64,000 nucleotides of DNA from Streptomyces morookaense (GCF_013030945.1 NZ_JABBXF010000008.1:186001-250000); one strand, 5' to 3'. Positions 29,090-38,213 are shown, counted from the stretch's first letter. A program made the numbers and translations. The notes: generated from the sequence alone by a model not told the origin.

Positions 29090-30580
29090 TCAGCCTCGTG
29101 GCAGCCACTCCGGCCGGCCCGAGCCGCGCGGCACGAGGACGGTGCGGAAGGCGCCGGGGGTCCCGGACATGACGACCTGGTCCGTGACGCCCTGGTAGCG
29201 GCCGCACGGGGTGTCCGCCGTGAAGGTGTCGGGATCGAGGTAGGCGTGCCGTTCGCCGGTGCCGGCGAGTTCGCGGGCGTAGTCCTTGTCGAGGATGCCC
29301 AGGCCCAGGATCCACAGGGCGACGCGGGTGAGCGAGACGTGCACGCGGTAGCTGCCGCCCTCGGTGGCGCGGCGCATCAGGGCGGCGATGATGCCGGTGG
29401 TGGCGAGCCAGGGGACGAGGTAGTCGTTGACGACCTTGATCGGGGGCAGGGCCGGGTTGTCGTCGGTGCCTTCGAGGTTCATCATGCCGGCCACGCAGCC
29501 GGCGGTCTGGTCGAAGCCGACGCGGTGGGCCCAGGGGCCGTGCTGTCCGTGCAGGCTGACGGTGGTGTGGATGATGCCGGGGCGGATCTCCGCGGCTTCC
29601 TGGGCGGTCAGGCCCATGCGTTCGAGGTAGCCGGCGCGGTGGTTGGCGTAGAAGACGTCGGTGCCGCGCAGCAGTTGGCGCAGGGTCGCCGCGGCCTGCG
29701 GGTCGCGGGCGTGGTCGAGGGTGGCGGAGCGCACGCCGACCTGGGCCGTGTAGTAGAGGATGTCGTTCTCGAACTGGCCCGGCCGCCAGATGTTGAGGGC
29801 GTCGGCGCCGTGCTGGGCCATGGTGCGGCCGATGGCGGCACCGGCGATGACATGGCCGAGGCCCAGGGCCCGTACGCCGTCGAGCGGTTGGGCGGCGCCG
29901 GGCGGGAGCGGCTCGGGGTCGCTGTCGCCGATCTTCTCGATCTCGATCAGTGGCAGGTCGGCCAGGACGTCCCGGTACTGGCGGGTGGCGAGGAACTCCC
30001 GGGTGCTGCGCAGCATCGGCATGACGACGCCCGCGTCCGCGCCGGCCCGCTCCAGTTCCGCGCCGTCCCAGCGGGCGATGGCGTGGGATATCGCGAGGGC
30101 GTCGTCGGGGGTGCCGAGCAGCTTCAGGGTGCGGGACTTCAGCGCCGGGTAGACGTTCAGCGGCATCACCCAACGCCCGTCGCCCGCGCGGTAGAAGGAG
30201 AGGGCGAAGGGGTCGTCGGGGGCGGTGATCGGGTAGCCGTTGAGCTTCTCCCACTTCGCGTCGTAGAACGGGCACAGCCGGTGCGGTGCCTTGCGCAGGT
30301 CCATGGAGATGTCCTGGCCGGGTCCGCCGCGGTGCTGCCAGAGTTTCGCCAGGGCCACGGACTTGGCGGTCAGGCCGAGGGCGGGGGCGGCGGCCAGCCG
30401 CAGGGCGGAGGGCACCACCGGGTCGGCGCCGGTGAAGGTGACCGTGCCGCCGGCGTCCCGGGCGTTCATGCCGACGCCGCCGAGGACGTCGTCGAGCGCG
30501 GCGTGGATGTCGAAGGGGTCGTCGGCCTCGCCGGTGACGGGCTTGTCGAGCGCGGTCTCGATCTTCTCGGTGAGGTTCAT
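29090..30580 (-). CDS. CaiB/BaiF (class III) CoA transferase, module A
   Basis: A 497-residue class III CoA-transferase. Recognisable blocks are LDGVRALGLGHVIAGAAIGRTMAQHGADALNIWRP in the second part and DVFYANHRAGYLERMGLT. It is longer than typical members (about 400 residues) because of an N-terminal segment of some 240 residues that itself looks like a degenerate CoA-transferase lobe (LRKAPHRLCPFYDAKWEKLNG). ATG 30580 overlaps the stop of the dehydrogenase gene (ATGA). It is the third gene of an acetoacetate-decarboxylase-like / 3-hydroxyacyl-CoA-dehydrogenase-like / CoA-transferase operon. Confidence 0.85.
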   Translation of the reverse strand: MNLTEKIETALDKPVTGEADDPFDIHAALDDVLGGVGMNARDAGGTVTFTGADPVVPSALRLAAAPALGLTAKSVALAKLWQHRGGPGQDISMDLRKAPHRLCPFYDAKWEKLNGYPITAPDDPFALSFYRAGDGRWVMPLNVYPALKSRTLKLLGTPDDALAISHAIARWDGAELERAGADAGVVMPMLRSTREFLATRQYRDVLADLPLIEIEKIGDSDPEPLPPGAAQPLDGVRALGLGHVIAGAAIGRTMAQHGADALNIWRPGQFENDILYYTAQVGVRSATLDHARDPQAAATLRQLLRGTDVFYANHRAGYLERMGLTAQEAAEIRPGIIHTTVSLHGQHGPWAHRVGFDQTAGCVAGMMNLEGTDDNPALPPIKVVNDYLVPWLATTGIIAALMRRATEGGSYRVHVSLTRVALWILGLGILDKDYARELAGTGERHAYLDPDTFTADTPCGRYQGVTDQVVMSGTPGAFRTVLVPRGSGRPEWLPRG

Positions 30581-31542
30581 GCTGCTGCCTCTTCTGTCGG
30601 TTCGTGAGAGGTGTCGGCGAGGGCGCGCATCAGGGCGATCTGTGCGCGGTCGCGGCGGGCGGCGAGGTCGCCGACGGGCTCGCCCGCGAAGGCCTCTTCG
30701 GCCTGGGCGGTCAGCAGGGCGACGGTGGGTTCGTCGAAGGACGGGCTGCCCAGGCCGGGCCAGGCGGCCTCCATGGCGCGGCCGAGGTGCTGCAGGAAGT
30801 GCGGCAGGCCACCGGGTCCGCCGCCGAGGTGGAAGGTGCGGAAGGGGCCGGCGACGGCCCAGCGCAGGCCGATGGAGGCGGTGACGATCTCGTCCAGTTC
30901 GGCCTCGGTCACCACGCCTTCGGCGACCAGGTGCACGCATTCGCGGAAGAGCGCGGACTGCAGGCGGTTGGCGACGAAGCCGGGGATCTCCTTGCGCAGG
31001 ATCTGCGGCTTCTTGCCCAGGGAGGCGTAGAAGTCCCGGGCCTCCAGCAGGACTTGGGGATCGGTGCGCTCGCCGGGGACGATCTCGACCAGCGGCACCA
31101 GGTGCGGCGGATTGAACGGGTGGCCGACGACGAGCCGCTCGGGCTGCCGCATGGCCTCGGCGATCGCGGTGGCGGGGATGCCGGAGGTGGAGGTGGCCAG
31201 CAGCGCGTGGGCGGGGGCGGCCTGTTCGACGGTCCGCCAGATCTCCTGCTTGACCGCCAGCCGTTCGGGGCCGTTCTCCTGTACGACGTCGGCGTCCGCG
31301 ACCGCGGTGGCGAGGTCGGGCTCGAAGCGGAGCCGGTCCGCCATGTCCGTGGTGGGCAGGCCGAGTTCGGCCAGCGCCGGGGCGATCTCGTCCAGCCCGG
31401 CCAGGACCTGCTCGCGCGCGTCGGGGCGGGGATCGCTGACGACGACGTCCATGCCGTGGGCGAGGAACAGTCCGGTCCAAGAGATCCCGATCACGCCGCC
31501 GCCGATGACGGCGGCGCGCCGGTACGGGGTGGAAGCATGCAT
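30577..31542 (-). CDS. 3-hydroxyacyl-CoA dehydrogenase family oxidoreductase, module A
   Basis: A 321-residue short-form 3-hydroxyacyl-CoA dehydrogenase or L-carnitine-dehydrogenase-like enzyme. It has the NAD-binding VIGGGVIGISWTGLFLAHG motif, the VVGHPFNPPHLVPLVEIVPG motif with the catalytic histidine, and the EIPGFVANRLQ interface. It should oxidise a beta-hydroxy acid or its CoA ester to a beta-keto compound. GAGAGGC precedes the ATG. It lies between a decarboxylase-like gene and a CoA-transferase gene, and a clear paralogue lies at 51674-52603. Confidence 0.9.
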   Translation of the reverse strand: MHASTPYRRAAVIGGGVIGISWTGLFLAHGMDVVVSDPRPDAREQVLAGLDEIAPALAELGLPTTDMADRLRFEPDLATAVADADVVQENGPERLAVKQEIWRTVEQAAPAHALLATSTSGIPATAIAEAMRQPERLVVGHPFNPPHLVPLVEIVPGERTDPQVLLEARDFYASLGKKPQILRKEIPGFVANRLQSALFRECVHLVAEGVVTEAELDEIVTASIGLRWAVAGPFRTFHLGGGPGGLPHFLQHLGRAMEAAWPGLGSPSFDEPTVALLTAQAEEAFAGEPVGDLAARRDRAQIALMRALADTSHEPTEEAAA

Positions 31543-31561
31543 GGTGTGCCTCTCGGTGGGC

Positions 31562-32299
31562 TCAGCGGGCGAGGTAGTCGTGGACGACCTCGGCAGGACT
31601 GAGGGTGAGGTCGGTGAGGATGTGGGCGGCGTCGACGACTTCGAGCACCGGCAGGTCGGCGAGCGGTGCCAGGGCGTGGGCGAACAGTTCCAGGCGGGCG
31701 GGGCCGCGGAAGGCGCTCTTGACCGTGATGTCGGTGATCTGCGTGCGCACCAGTTCGCAGATGCGCGGCCGGCCGTCGTAGCCGGGCACCGCCTTGACCA
31801 TGAAGGTGGGGAGGCAGATCTCGGCGCGGGCCTCGTCCGGGTCCATCGGGTGGTGCTTGTAGCCCATGGTGGCGGTGGCGACCCGCAGCGAGCCGTAGTC
31901 GAGGGTGCCGACCAGGGTGTCGGAGTCGACGTGGAGGCGGGGCGAACCGGCCTTCTTGGGGTAGGCGCTCAGCTCCCGGCCGCTGGAGATCGCGGGCACG
32001 CTGTCGAGATACATCGCCAGGTTGTACTCGCCGCGCTCCCCCTCGTACGCGACCGGGACGACCTGGCCCGCCTCCGTGTAGTCGCCGAGCCCGGTCACAT
32101 CGGGCATCCGCATGACCTCGAACCGCACCAGCGGCTCGGGCAGGGACAGCGGCTCGGGGACGACCCGGCGCAGGGCCTCGGGGTCGGTGCGGTAGGTGAT
32201 GGTGAGGTACTCGCGGTCGGTGAAGCGGTACCGGGTGGGGGCGAAAGCGGGTGCGTCCAGCGGAGTCGTGAACAGCCGGGCGACGTCGTGCATGTGCAT
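31562..32299 (-). CDS. Acetoacetate decarboxylase family enzyme, module A (catalytic Lys pair intact)
   Basis: A 245-residue protein, the normal length for acetoacetate decarboxylase. R29, E76, K115 and K116 (SAYPKKAGSP) coincide in number with the active-site residues of the clostridial enzyme as I remember them. The Schiff-base lysine and its pKa-lowering neighbour are therefore both present. The family decarboxylates beta-keto acids. ATG 32299 has GAGGAAG about 8 bases upstream. It is the first gene of the module, divergent from a LysR regulator. The expected flow is hydroxyacid to ketoacid to decarboxylated ketone. Confidence 0.88.
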   Translation of the reverse strand: MHMHDVARLFTTPLDAPAFAPTRYRFTDREYLTITYRTDPEALRRVVPEPLSLPEPLVRFEVMRMPDVTGLGDYTEAGQVVPVAYEGERGEYNLAMYLDSVPAISSGRELSAYPKKAGSPRLHVDSDTLVGTLDYGSLRVATATMGYKHHPMDPDEARAEICLPTFMVKAVPGYDGRPRICELVRTQITDITVKSAFRGPARLELFAHALAPLADLPVLEVVDAAHILTDLTLSPAEVVHDYLAR

Positions 32300-32423
32300 G
32301 GATGGCTTCCTCGGATGACGCCTGTGCCTGTGGGGGCGGGGAGCGGAGGGCCGCTCAGCGCCTGGAACCACTCCACGCCAGGGAAGCCGGGTCTGTCCAA
32401 TATATGTTTGTCGCGTACTCGAT

Positions 32424-33365
32424 ATGCTTGACCATATGGAGTTCACCGACCGCCTGCTGGAGCAGTTCCTCGCGCTGGCCGAGGAGAAGCACTTCGGCCG
32501 GGCCGCCGAGCGCCTCGCGATGAGCCAGCCCCCGCTCAGCCAGGCGATGCAGCGGCTCGAACGCGGCCTCGGCGTACGGCTCCTGGACCGCGGGCCGGGC
32601 GGCGTGCGCCTCACCCCGGCGGGCGCCGTCTTCGCCGTGGAGGCGCAGCGGCTGCTCGATGCCCGGGCCGCCGCCGTCGAGCGCGTGCGGCGCGTCGCGC
32701 GCGGCATGGAGGGCGATGTGCGCGTGGGCTACGTCAGCATCCTCAGCCACCGCCATCTGCCCCGGCTGCTGCGGGCGGCGGCGGACGAACTCCCCGGCCT
32801 GCGCGTCCACTTGCGGCAGGACGCCACGGCCGCGCTGGTGGAGATGGTCCGCTCGGGCGCCCTGGACCTCGCGTTCGTCCGGGACCCCTCGCCCGTGCCG
32901 GACGGGCTGGCCGTCCATGATTTCGCCGTGGAGCGCATCGTCGCGGCCTTGTCGCACGAGCACCGCCTGGCCGGGGCGGAGGCGATCGCGCTCGCGGACC
33001 TCCGCGACGACGACTTCGCGCTCCCCAGCGCGGCCACGCTGCCGGGGCTGGCCGCCCAGGGCCGGCTGGCCTGCCAGGAGGCCGGGTTCACCCCGCGCTG
33101 CCGGGCCGAGGCCGACGACCTCAGCGGCCTCCTCGGCTACGTCGCCGCGGGCCTGTGCGTCGGCCTCCTGCCGGAGGACCTGCGCGATCTCGCGGTTCCC
33201 GGGATCGTCTTCGTGCCGTTGCGCGATACGTCCCCGCACCTGCGGACCACGGTCGGGGCGGTGCACCGCCCCGACGCGGACGCGGCCGTGCACCGCCTCC
33301 TGAACCTTCTCACCCGGCACGCGCGTGCGGCTCCGCCGCGTGGGCGCGACCATGGCGCCCCGTAA
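32424..33365 (+). CDS. LysR-family regulator of module A
   Basis: A 313-residue LysR protein. The N-terminal HTH is QFLALAEEKHFGRAAERLAMSQPPLSQAMQRLERGLGVRLLDR, followed by a periplasmic-binding-like effector domain. The start may be ATG 32424 or the ATG at 32436; neither has a clear ribosome binding site, so the mRNA could be near leaderless. It is divergent from the decarboxylase gene with 124 bp between, including an AT-rich stretch at 32396-32440. This is the classic arrangement for a LysR activator of the facing catabolic operon. Confidence 0.9.
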   Translation: MLDHMEFTDRLLEQFLALAEEKHFGRAAERLAMSQPPLSQAMQRLERGLGVRLLDRGPGGVRLTPAGAVFAVEAQRLLDARAAAVERVRRVARGMEGDVRVGYVSILSHRHLPRLLRAAADELPGLRVHLRQDATAALVEMVRSGALDLAFVRDPSPVPDGLAVHDFAVERIVAALSHEHRLAGAEAIALADLRDDDFALPSAATLPGLAAQGRLACQEAGFTPRCRAEADDLSGLLGYVAAGLCVGLLPEDLRDLAVPGIVFVPLRDTSPHLRTTVGAVHRPDADAAVHRLLNLLTRHARAAPPRGRDHGAP

Positions 33366-33404
33366 GGGGCGTGGGGGCACCTCCCAGCGCCCCCGACGGG
33401 GCGC
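33356..33404. terminator. Two back-to-back hairpins between convergent LysR and MFS genes
   Basis: CGCCCC-GTAA-GGGGCG (33356-33371, overlapping the LysR stop) and GCGCCCC-CGAC-GGGGCGC (33387-33404). Both are symmetric and can serve either strand, as expected for a bidirectional terminator. The first is the hairpin core of the 3752/4838 repeat family. Confidence 0.65.
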
Positions 33405-33411
33405 GAACCCC

Positions 33412-34944
33412 TCAGGCCGCAGCGGGAACTGACGGTACGTCAGATGACTTGGGCCCCCGCGGAGCCCCGCCCGGCGCCGCCGGGCGCCGCACCAGAGCCA
33501 GGGCCACGAGGCCACCGAGCACGCCCAGGGCGCCGGAGACCCAGAAGACGTCCCGCAGCCCGTCGGCGAAGGCGACATGGACCATCTCCTGCACAGCGCC
33601 CCGCTGTGCAGGCGCGGTGCGGGCGATCAGCGGCGCGGCCTGGCCGCCGGCCAGCGCGTCCGCGGAGACGCCGCCCCCGTGGTGCCGCAGCGAGCCGGAG
33701 AGGCCGGCGTGGAAGACCACGCCCAGCACCGCGATGCCCAGGGCGTTGCCGAGCTGGCGTGCGGTGTTGACCGCGCCGCTGGCCATGCCGGCACGCTGCG
33801 GCGGCACCGCCGCCATGGCGGTCGAGGCGAGCGCCGGGGTGCTCAGCCCGACCCCGATGCCGGCCACCGCGAATCCGGCCGCCAGCACCGTCCACGTGGA
33901 TCCGGCGCCGATGACGGTCATCAGCAGTGCACCGCCGCCGATCAGCAGCATGCCCACGCCCAGGGTGAGCCGGGGCGAGACCCCGTGCAGGAAGCGTCCG
34001 CCGAGCGAGGCGACGACGAAGGACGCGGCGCTCATCGGCAGGCATGCCAGGCCGGCCGTCACCGGGCCCATGCCGCGCACGGACTGGAGCCAGAGCGAGG
34101 TGTAGGCGAGGTAGGAGAACGCCGCCACCGACAGCAGCACCGCGGTGATCATGAGACCGGTGAACGAACCCCGCCGGAACAGGGCGAGGTCCAGCATGGG
34201 CTGTGCCCTGCGCGGCTCGATCAGCAGGAAGACCAGCAGGGCCAGGGCCGCCAGCGCGAACAGCCCGAGGGTGGTGCCGGAGGTCCACCCGTGGTCGGAG
34301 CCCTTGATCAGCGCATAGGTGACGGCACCGGCGGCCACGGTGAAGGCGGCCATGCCCGGCAGGTCCATGCCCCGGCCCCGGGCGGCGCCGTCGGCCGGCG
34401 CGTGCACGTACCGCATGGTCATGACGATGGCGAGCACGCTGATGGGCAGGTTGACGAAGAAGATCCAGCGCCAGTCCAGGTACTCGGTCAGCAGTCCGCC
34501 CAGGATCGGCCCGGCCGCCGACGCGGCACCGCTGACCGCGCCCCAGGCGCCGAAGGCCACGCCCCGGTCCCTGCCGTGGTAGAGGCGGGCCACCAGGGCG
34601 GTCGTGGTGGCCAGCATGGCGGCGCCGCCCACGCCCTGGACACCGCGGAAGGCGATCAGCACCGCCGGGTCGGTGGCCAGGCCGCAGGCCAGCGATGCCA
34701 GGGCGAAGACCGCCACCCCGGCCACATACACCCGGCGGTGGCCTATCCGGTCGGCGAGCGAACCCAGCCCCAGCAGCAGGGCGGCCAGCGCCAGGGCGTA
34801 GATGTCCATGACCCACTGGAGGTCGGCGAACGACGTGTGCAGGCTTCTGGCCATGTCGGGGAGCGCCACCACGACGATGGTGACGTCCACCAGCAGCATG
34901 AAGGTCCCCAGGCACACCGCGGCGAGCGGCAGCCACTTGCGCAT
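33412..34944 (-). CDS. MFS drug exporter, DHA2 (14-TM, EmrB/QacA) family
   Basis: A 510-residue transporter with about 14 hydrophobic segments. It has the motif LGLGSLADRIGHRRVYVAG after TM2, the MDIYALALAALLL segment and the FRGVQGVGGAAMLATTTAL motif. It exports drugs or toxic small molecules by proton antiport. It is divergent from the tandem-HTH Lrp regulator, which probably controls it. A palindrome CTGACG-GTA-CGTCAG lies inside its last codons. Confidence 0.92.
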   Translation of the reverse strand: MRKWLPLAAVCLGTFMLLVDVTIVVVALPDMARSLHTSFADLQWVMDIYALALAALLLGLGSLADRIGHRRVYVAGVAVFALASLACGLATDPAVLIAFRGVQGVGGAAMLATTTALVARLYHGRDRGVAFGAWGAVSGAASAAGPILGGLLTEYLDWRWIFFVNLPISVLAIVMTMRYVHAPADGAARGRGMDLPGMAAFTVAAGAVTYALIKGSDHGWTSGTTLGLFALAALALLVFLLIEPRRAQPMLDLALFRRGSFTGLMITAVLLSVAAFSYLAYTSLWLQSVRGMGPVTAGLACLPMSAASFVVASLGGRFLHGVSPRLTLGVGMLLIGGGALLMTVIGAGSTWTVLAAGFAVAGIGVGLSTPALASTAMAAVPPQRAGMASGAVNTARQLGNALGIAVLGVVFHAGLSGSLRHHGGGVSADALAGGQAAPLIARTAPAQRGAVQEMVHVAFADGLRDVFWVSGALGVLGGLVALALVRRPAAPGGAPRGPKSSDVPSVPAAA

Positions 34945-34971
34945 CAGAGCACTCCTGAATCTCTTGGTCGA

Positions 34972-34989
34972 ATGAACCGGATGAACCGG
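34972..34989. repeat. Tandem 9-bp repeat in MFS / Lrp intergenic region
   Basis: ATGAACCGG occurs twice in tandem, with a third partial copy (ATGAG). It lies about 30 bp upstream of the MFS start codon, so it may be part of the MFS promoter or an operator, or simply slippage. Confidence 0.4.
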
Positions 34990-35066
34990 ATGAGAGGAAG
35001 CGGTCCGATCAAGCTCACACGCCGCGGTCGGATCCCGAACCCAGGAGGGTCGCCTTGGCGGATTTC

Positions 35067-35088
35067 CATGACAGATGAGCCTGTCATG
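35067..35088. promoter_or_regulatory. Candidate operator of the Lrp-type regulator
   Basis: CATGACAG-N6-CTGTCATG is a perfect 8-bp inverted repeat ending 8 bp before the regulator's ATG. Its position fits autorepression, and it lies in the region shared with the divergent MFS gene. Confidence 0.6.
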
Positions 35089-35096
35089 ATGGAAAG

Positions 35097-36125
35097 ATGA
35101 CGACCACGCCCACGGCCGACGCCGGCCCCGGAGAACAGCTCGACGCGCTGGACCGCCGGCTGATCCACGCCCTGTCCCTCGACGGCCGCGCCTCGTTCAG
35201 CCGCCTGGCGGCCGTCCTGGGCGTCACCGACCAGACGGTCGTCCGCCGCTACCGGCGGCTCCACGGCGAACGGCTGCTCCGCGTCATCGGGCTCCCGGCC
35301 GCCGACCGGCTCGGCATGTCGGAGAACTGGCTGCGCATCCAGTGCGCCCCCGGCGCCGCCGCTCCGATCGCCGACGCGCTGGCCCGACGCCCCGACACCG
35401 GCTGGGTGAAGATCCACTCCGGCGGGTCCGAAGTGGCCTGCGTGGTCCGCTCCTTCAGCACGGACGAACGCGACGCCCTCCTGCTCCAGAAGCTGCCGCG
35501 CACCCAGCACGTCACCGGCTTCACCGCGCAGACCCTGCTGCACACCTTCACCAGCACGACCCCCAGCCGGTGGCTGGACGGCAGCGGCCTGACCGCGGAA
35601 CAGGCCCGGGAGCTGGCGCGCCCGCAGCCCGCCGGGGACGGCGAGGAGATCCGGCCCGACGCCGCCGACCACATCCTCCTGGACCTCCTCGCCCGGGACG
35701 GCCGCACCGGCTACCCCGAACTCGCCCGGGCGACCGGCCGGTCGGAGTCCACCGTCCGCCGCCGGCTGGAACATCTGCGGGAGGCCGGCGCCCTCTACTT
35801 CGACGTCGAGATCCTCCCCGTGCACTTCGGACTGACCGTGCAGGCCGCCCTGTTCGCCACGGTGGCCCCGCACAATCTGGACGAGGCGGGCCGTGCTCTC
35901 GCCCGGCACCCCGAGATCCCCTGGGTGGCAGCGGCCACCGGCACCACCAACCTGGTGGGCACGGTCCTCTGCCGCGACCGCCGTGCGCTCTACACCTATG
36001 TGACCGAGGGCATCGGCGCGTTGAGGACCGTCCAGCAACTGGAGATCGTCCCGGTGCTCCGCCACGTCAAACGGGCCGGCCTGCTCACGGACGGCGCCCG
36101 GCTCCGGGAGCCGCCGGCCCGGTAG
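35097..36125 (+). CDS. Lrp/AsnC-family regulator with two HTH-RAM units
   Basis: A 342-residue protein made of two Lrp-like halves, each with an AsnC HTH and an effector-binding RAM-like domain. The first HTH is LDRRLIHALSLDGRASFSRLAAVLGVTDQTVVRRYRRL, the second ADHILLDLLARDGRTGYPELARATGRSESTVRRRLEHL near residue 185. Tandem Lrp regulators are frequent in Streptomyces. It sits divergent from an MFS exporter, with an 8-bp inverted repeat just before its start codon. The ligand is unknown. Confidence 0.9.
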   Translation: MTTTPTADAGPGEQLDALDRRLIHALSLDGRASFSRLAAVLGVTDQTVVRRYRRLHGERLLRVIGLPAADRLGMSENWLRIQCAPGAAAPIADALARRPDTGWVKIHSGGSEVACVVRSFSTDERDALLLQKLPRTQHVTGFTAQTLLHTFTSTTPSRWLDGSGLTAEQARELARPQPAGDGEEIRPDAADHILLDLLARDGRTGYPELARATGRSESTVRRRLEHLREAGALYFDVEILPVHFGLTVQAALFATVAPHNLDEAGRALARHPEIPWVAAATGTTNLVGTVLCRDRRALYTYVTEGIGALRTVQQLEIVPVLRHVKRAGLLTDGARLREPPAR

Positions 36126-36134
36126 GCTCGCCCG

Positions 36135-37118
36135 GTGATCGACAGCACCGCACCGCCCCTCGACGAACTCGCCGACTCCTGGAGCGGGATCCACGAGGAC
36201 TACGACGACCTGCACAACGACGTGTACGACCGGACGGTCCTCGACTGCGCCGCGCGGCTGTCCGCCGACCCCGGCGGGGAATCGGCCCTCGCGTGGACGA
36301 TCGGGCTGCTGCTGACGGCGCCCTACGTCGCGTGGGGAGAGGACGACGACGTCGCGCCGCACGTCAAGGCCGTGTTGGAGGCCGCCGACCGCACGCTGCG
36401 CGACCGGCCCTGCGACCACGACGACCACCCGTACCACGAGCACGACGCCGAGTACGACCTGGACCTCGCCGAGTTCCCGTACCAACTCGCCGACGAGAGT
36501 GCCGACTGGGACGAGGACCACTCCCGGGAACAGTGGCTCTGCCCGCGCAATGTGGCCGGATTCGCCCGGATCGCCCTGGACATCGTCGACCCCGGATCGG
36601 TCACCGGCGTCCCGCCCCGCCTGCCGCTGATGGACCGGCGCGGCATCGACACGCTGTCGGCGATCCTGCACGGCTACCCGGAACCGGGGACGGATGTCGG
36701 CGAGGAGATCTCCTCCGTGGCGTCCGGCCTGCGGATCGCCGGACCGGAGGACCGGCCCGGACGTCTGCTGATCGTCATGGCGGTCACCTGGTACGCCGTC
36801 TCCGACTTCGTGGACGACGCATCCCTGCTCGACGAGCTCGTCTCGGCACTGGAGGAGGCGCTGCCGCACTTCGCCGGCGCCTCGTGCACGCACGGCGCGC
36901 ACGTACAGCCGCCCGGCAGCGGCCCGGCCGCGGTGGAGACCGGCATCATGCTGACCAGCCCCGGCGGGCGTGCCCTCTACGAACAGGGCCGCAGGGAAGG
37001 CCGAGACGCCCCGTTGGAGCACCTGCTCTGCCCGGCCGCTCTGACGGAGATCGCGGAGGAGTCGCTGAGCGTGCTGCGCGCCCGACGCGACGAACTCCGG
37101 CGCGGAGCAGGCCAGTAG
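36135..37118 (+). CDS. Acidic protein of unknown function with a His/Asp-rich segment
   Basis: A 327-residue protein starting at GTG 36135, ten bases after the regulator. It has no signal peptide or membrane segment and is strongly acidic. A stretch around residues 90-125 is rich in His, Asp and Glu (CDHDDHPYHEHDAE) and could bind divalent metal. No family was recognised. It is probably cotranscribed with the tandem Lrp regulator. The end of the gene falls in an 8-bp tandem repeat that duplicates the TAG stop. Confidence 0.7.
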   Translation: MIDSTAPPLDELADSWSGIHEDYDDLHNDVYDRTVLDCAARLSADPGGESALAWTIGLLLTAPYVAWGEDDDVAPHVKAVLEAADRTLRDRPCDHDDHPYHEHDAEYDLDLAEFPYQLADESADWDEDHSREQWLCPRNVAGFARIALDIVDPGSVTGVPPRLPLMDRRGIDTLSAILHGYPEPGTDVGEEISSVASGLRIAGPEDRPGRLLIVMAVTWYAVSDFVDDASLLDELVSALEEALPHFAGASCTHGAHVQPPGSGPAAVETGIMLTSPGGRALYEQGRREGRDAPLEHLLCPAALTEIAEESLSVLRARRDELRRGAGQ

Positions 37119-37132
37119 GCCAGTAGGCCAGC
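37110..37132. repeat. Short tandem repeat GGCCAGTA at the 3' end of the acidic-protein gene
   Basis: GGCCAGTA twice plus a partial third copy GGCCAGC, period 8. The repeat contains the stop codon of the acidic-protein gene and reaches the stop region of the convergent oxidoreductase. It is probably replication slippage. Confidence 0.5.
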
Positions 37133-37133
37133 G

Positions 37134-38108
37134 TCAGCGCGCGACGGAGAGAACGATCTTCCCGGTGGTGCGGCCCGTCTCGCCCATCCGGTGGGCCTCG
37201 GCGGCGTCCTCCAGGGGGAACACGGTGTCGGCGATCACGCGCAGGCGGCCGTTCTCGACGAGCTCGGTGATCGCGTGCAGGCCCTGCCGGTCGGGCTCGA
37301 CGAGCATGAACACCGCGCGGATTCCGGCCGCTTCGGCCTCGGCACGCGGGAACGTCCCGTCCAGCGGCAGGATCGAGACCAGGGTGCCGCCCGGGCGCAG
37401 AGTGCGCAGGGAACGGGCCCAGTTGGCGCCGCCGATCGGGTCCAGGACGACGTCCATGTCGCGGACGGTCTCCGCGACGTCCTGGGTGCGGTGGTCGACG
37501 AGTTCGTCCGCGCCGAGCGAGCGCAGCAGGGCGTGCTTGGCGGCACTGGCGGTGCCGGTCACGTGCGCGCCGCGGGCCTTGGCGATCTGGACGGCCAGGT
37601 GTCCGACCCCGCCCGCGGCGGCGTGGACGAGCACGCGCTGACCGGGCCGCACGCCGGCCGTGTCGACCAGGGCCTGCCACGCGGTGAGCGCGGCCAGCGG
37701 CAGGGCGCCCGACTCGATGTGGCTCAGGCCCCGGGGGCGGGGGGCGAAGTGGCGGGCGGGCGCGGCGACGAACTCGGCGTAGGCACCGGCCGGGTGGGGG
37801 AAGCGCGGCATCCCGTACACCTCGTCGCCGGGCCGGAAGACGGTCACGCCGTCGCCCGTCGCCTCGACCACGCCGGAGACGTCCCAGCCGAGGGTGAAGG
37901 GCGGCCTGGCCCCGGTGGCGAACTCGCCGCGTGAACGGGTCTTCCAGTCGGCCGGGTTGACCCCGGCCGCGTGCACGCGGACCAGGATCTCGCCCCGTCC
38001 CGGCTCCGGGCGCCGCGTCTCGACGACCTTGAGGACGTCCGGCGCCCCGGCGGTGTCCTGGGAGACGGCGCGCATGGTGGCGGGGGCGGGGGTGGTGGCC
38101 TGGGACAT
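37134..38108 (-). CDS. NADP-dependent quinone oxidoreductase-like MDR enzyme
   Basis: A 324-residue medium-chain dehydrogenase/reductase of the zinc-free quinone oxidoreductase type. It has VHAAGVNPADWKTRSRGEF, GWDVSGVVEATGDGVTVFRPGDEVYG and the nucleotide-binding VLVHAAAGGVGHLAVQIAKARGAHVTGTAS. No catalytic-zinc cysteine pattern is present. It reduces quinones or alpha,beta-unsaturated carbonyls with NADPH. It is divergent from a GlxA-type regulator that may control it. Confidence 0.9.
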   Translation of the reverse strand: MSQATTPAPATMRAVSQDTAGAPDVLKVVETRRPEPGRGEILVRVHAAGVNPADWKTRSRGEFATGARPPFTLGWDVSGVVEATGDGVTVFRPGDEVYGMPRFPHPAGAYAEFVAAPARHFAPRPRGLSHIESGALPLAALTAWQALVDTAGVRPGQRVLVHAAAGGVGHLAVQIAKARGAHVTGTASAAKHALLRSLGADELVDHRTQDVAETVRDMDVVLDPIGGANWARSLRTLRPGGTLVSILPLDGTFPRAEAEAAGIRAVFMLVEPDRQGLHAITELVENGRLRVIADTVFPLEDAAEAHRMGETGRTTGKIVLSVAR

Positions 38109-38213
38109 GCCGGTTTCTCTCTTTCGGCGGTGCTCGTGGTGACGTCCTCAGACTGCCGGTGCGGCACGGCCCCCGGTGGTGGCGCTCCGGCCAGGGGGTG
38201 AAAGGATCCGGCC

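Noticed and set aside
29090..31480. Apparent 796-residue fusion extending the CoA transferase upstream
   Set aside because: The extra N-terminal part is an out-of-frame reading of the 3-hydroxyacyl-CoA dehydrogenase gene; the ATG at 30580 with the ATGA overlap is the real start.
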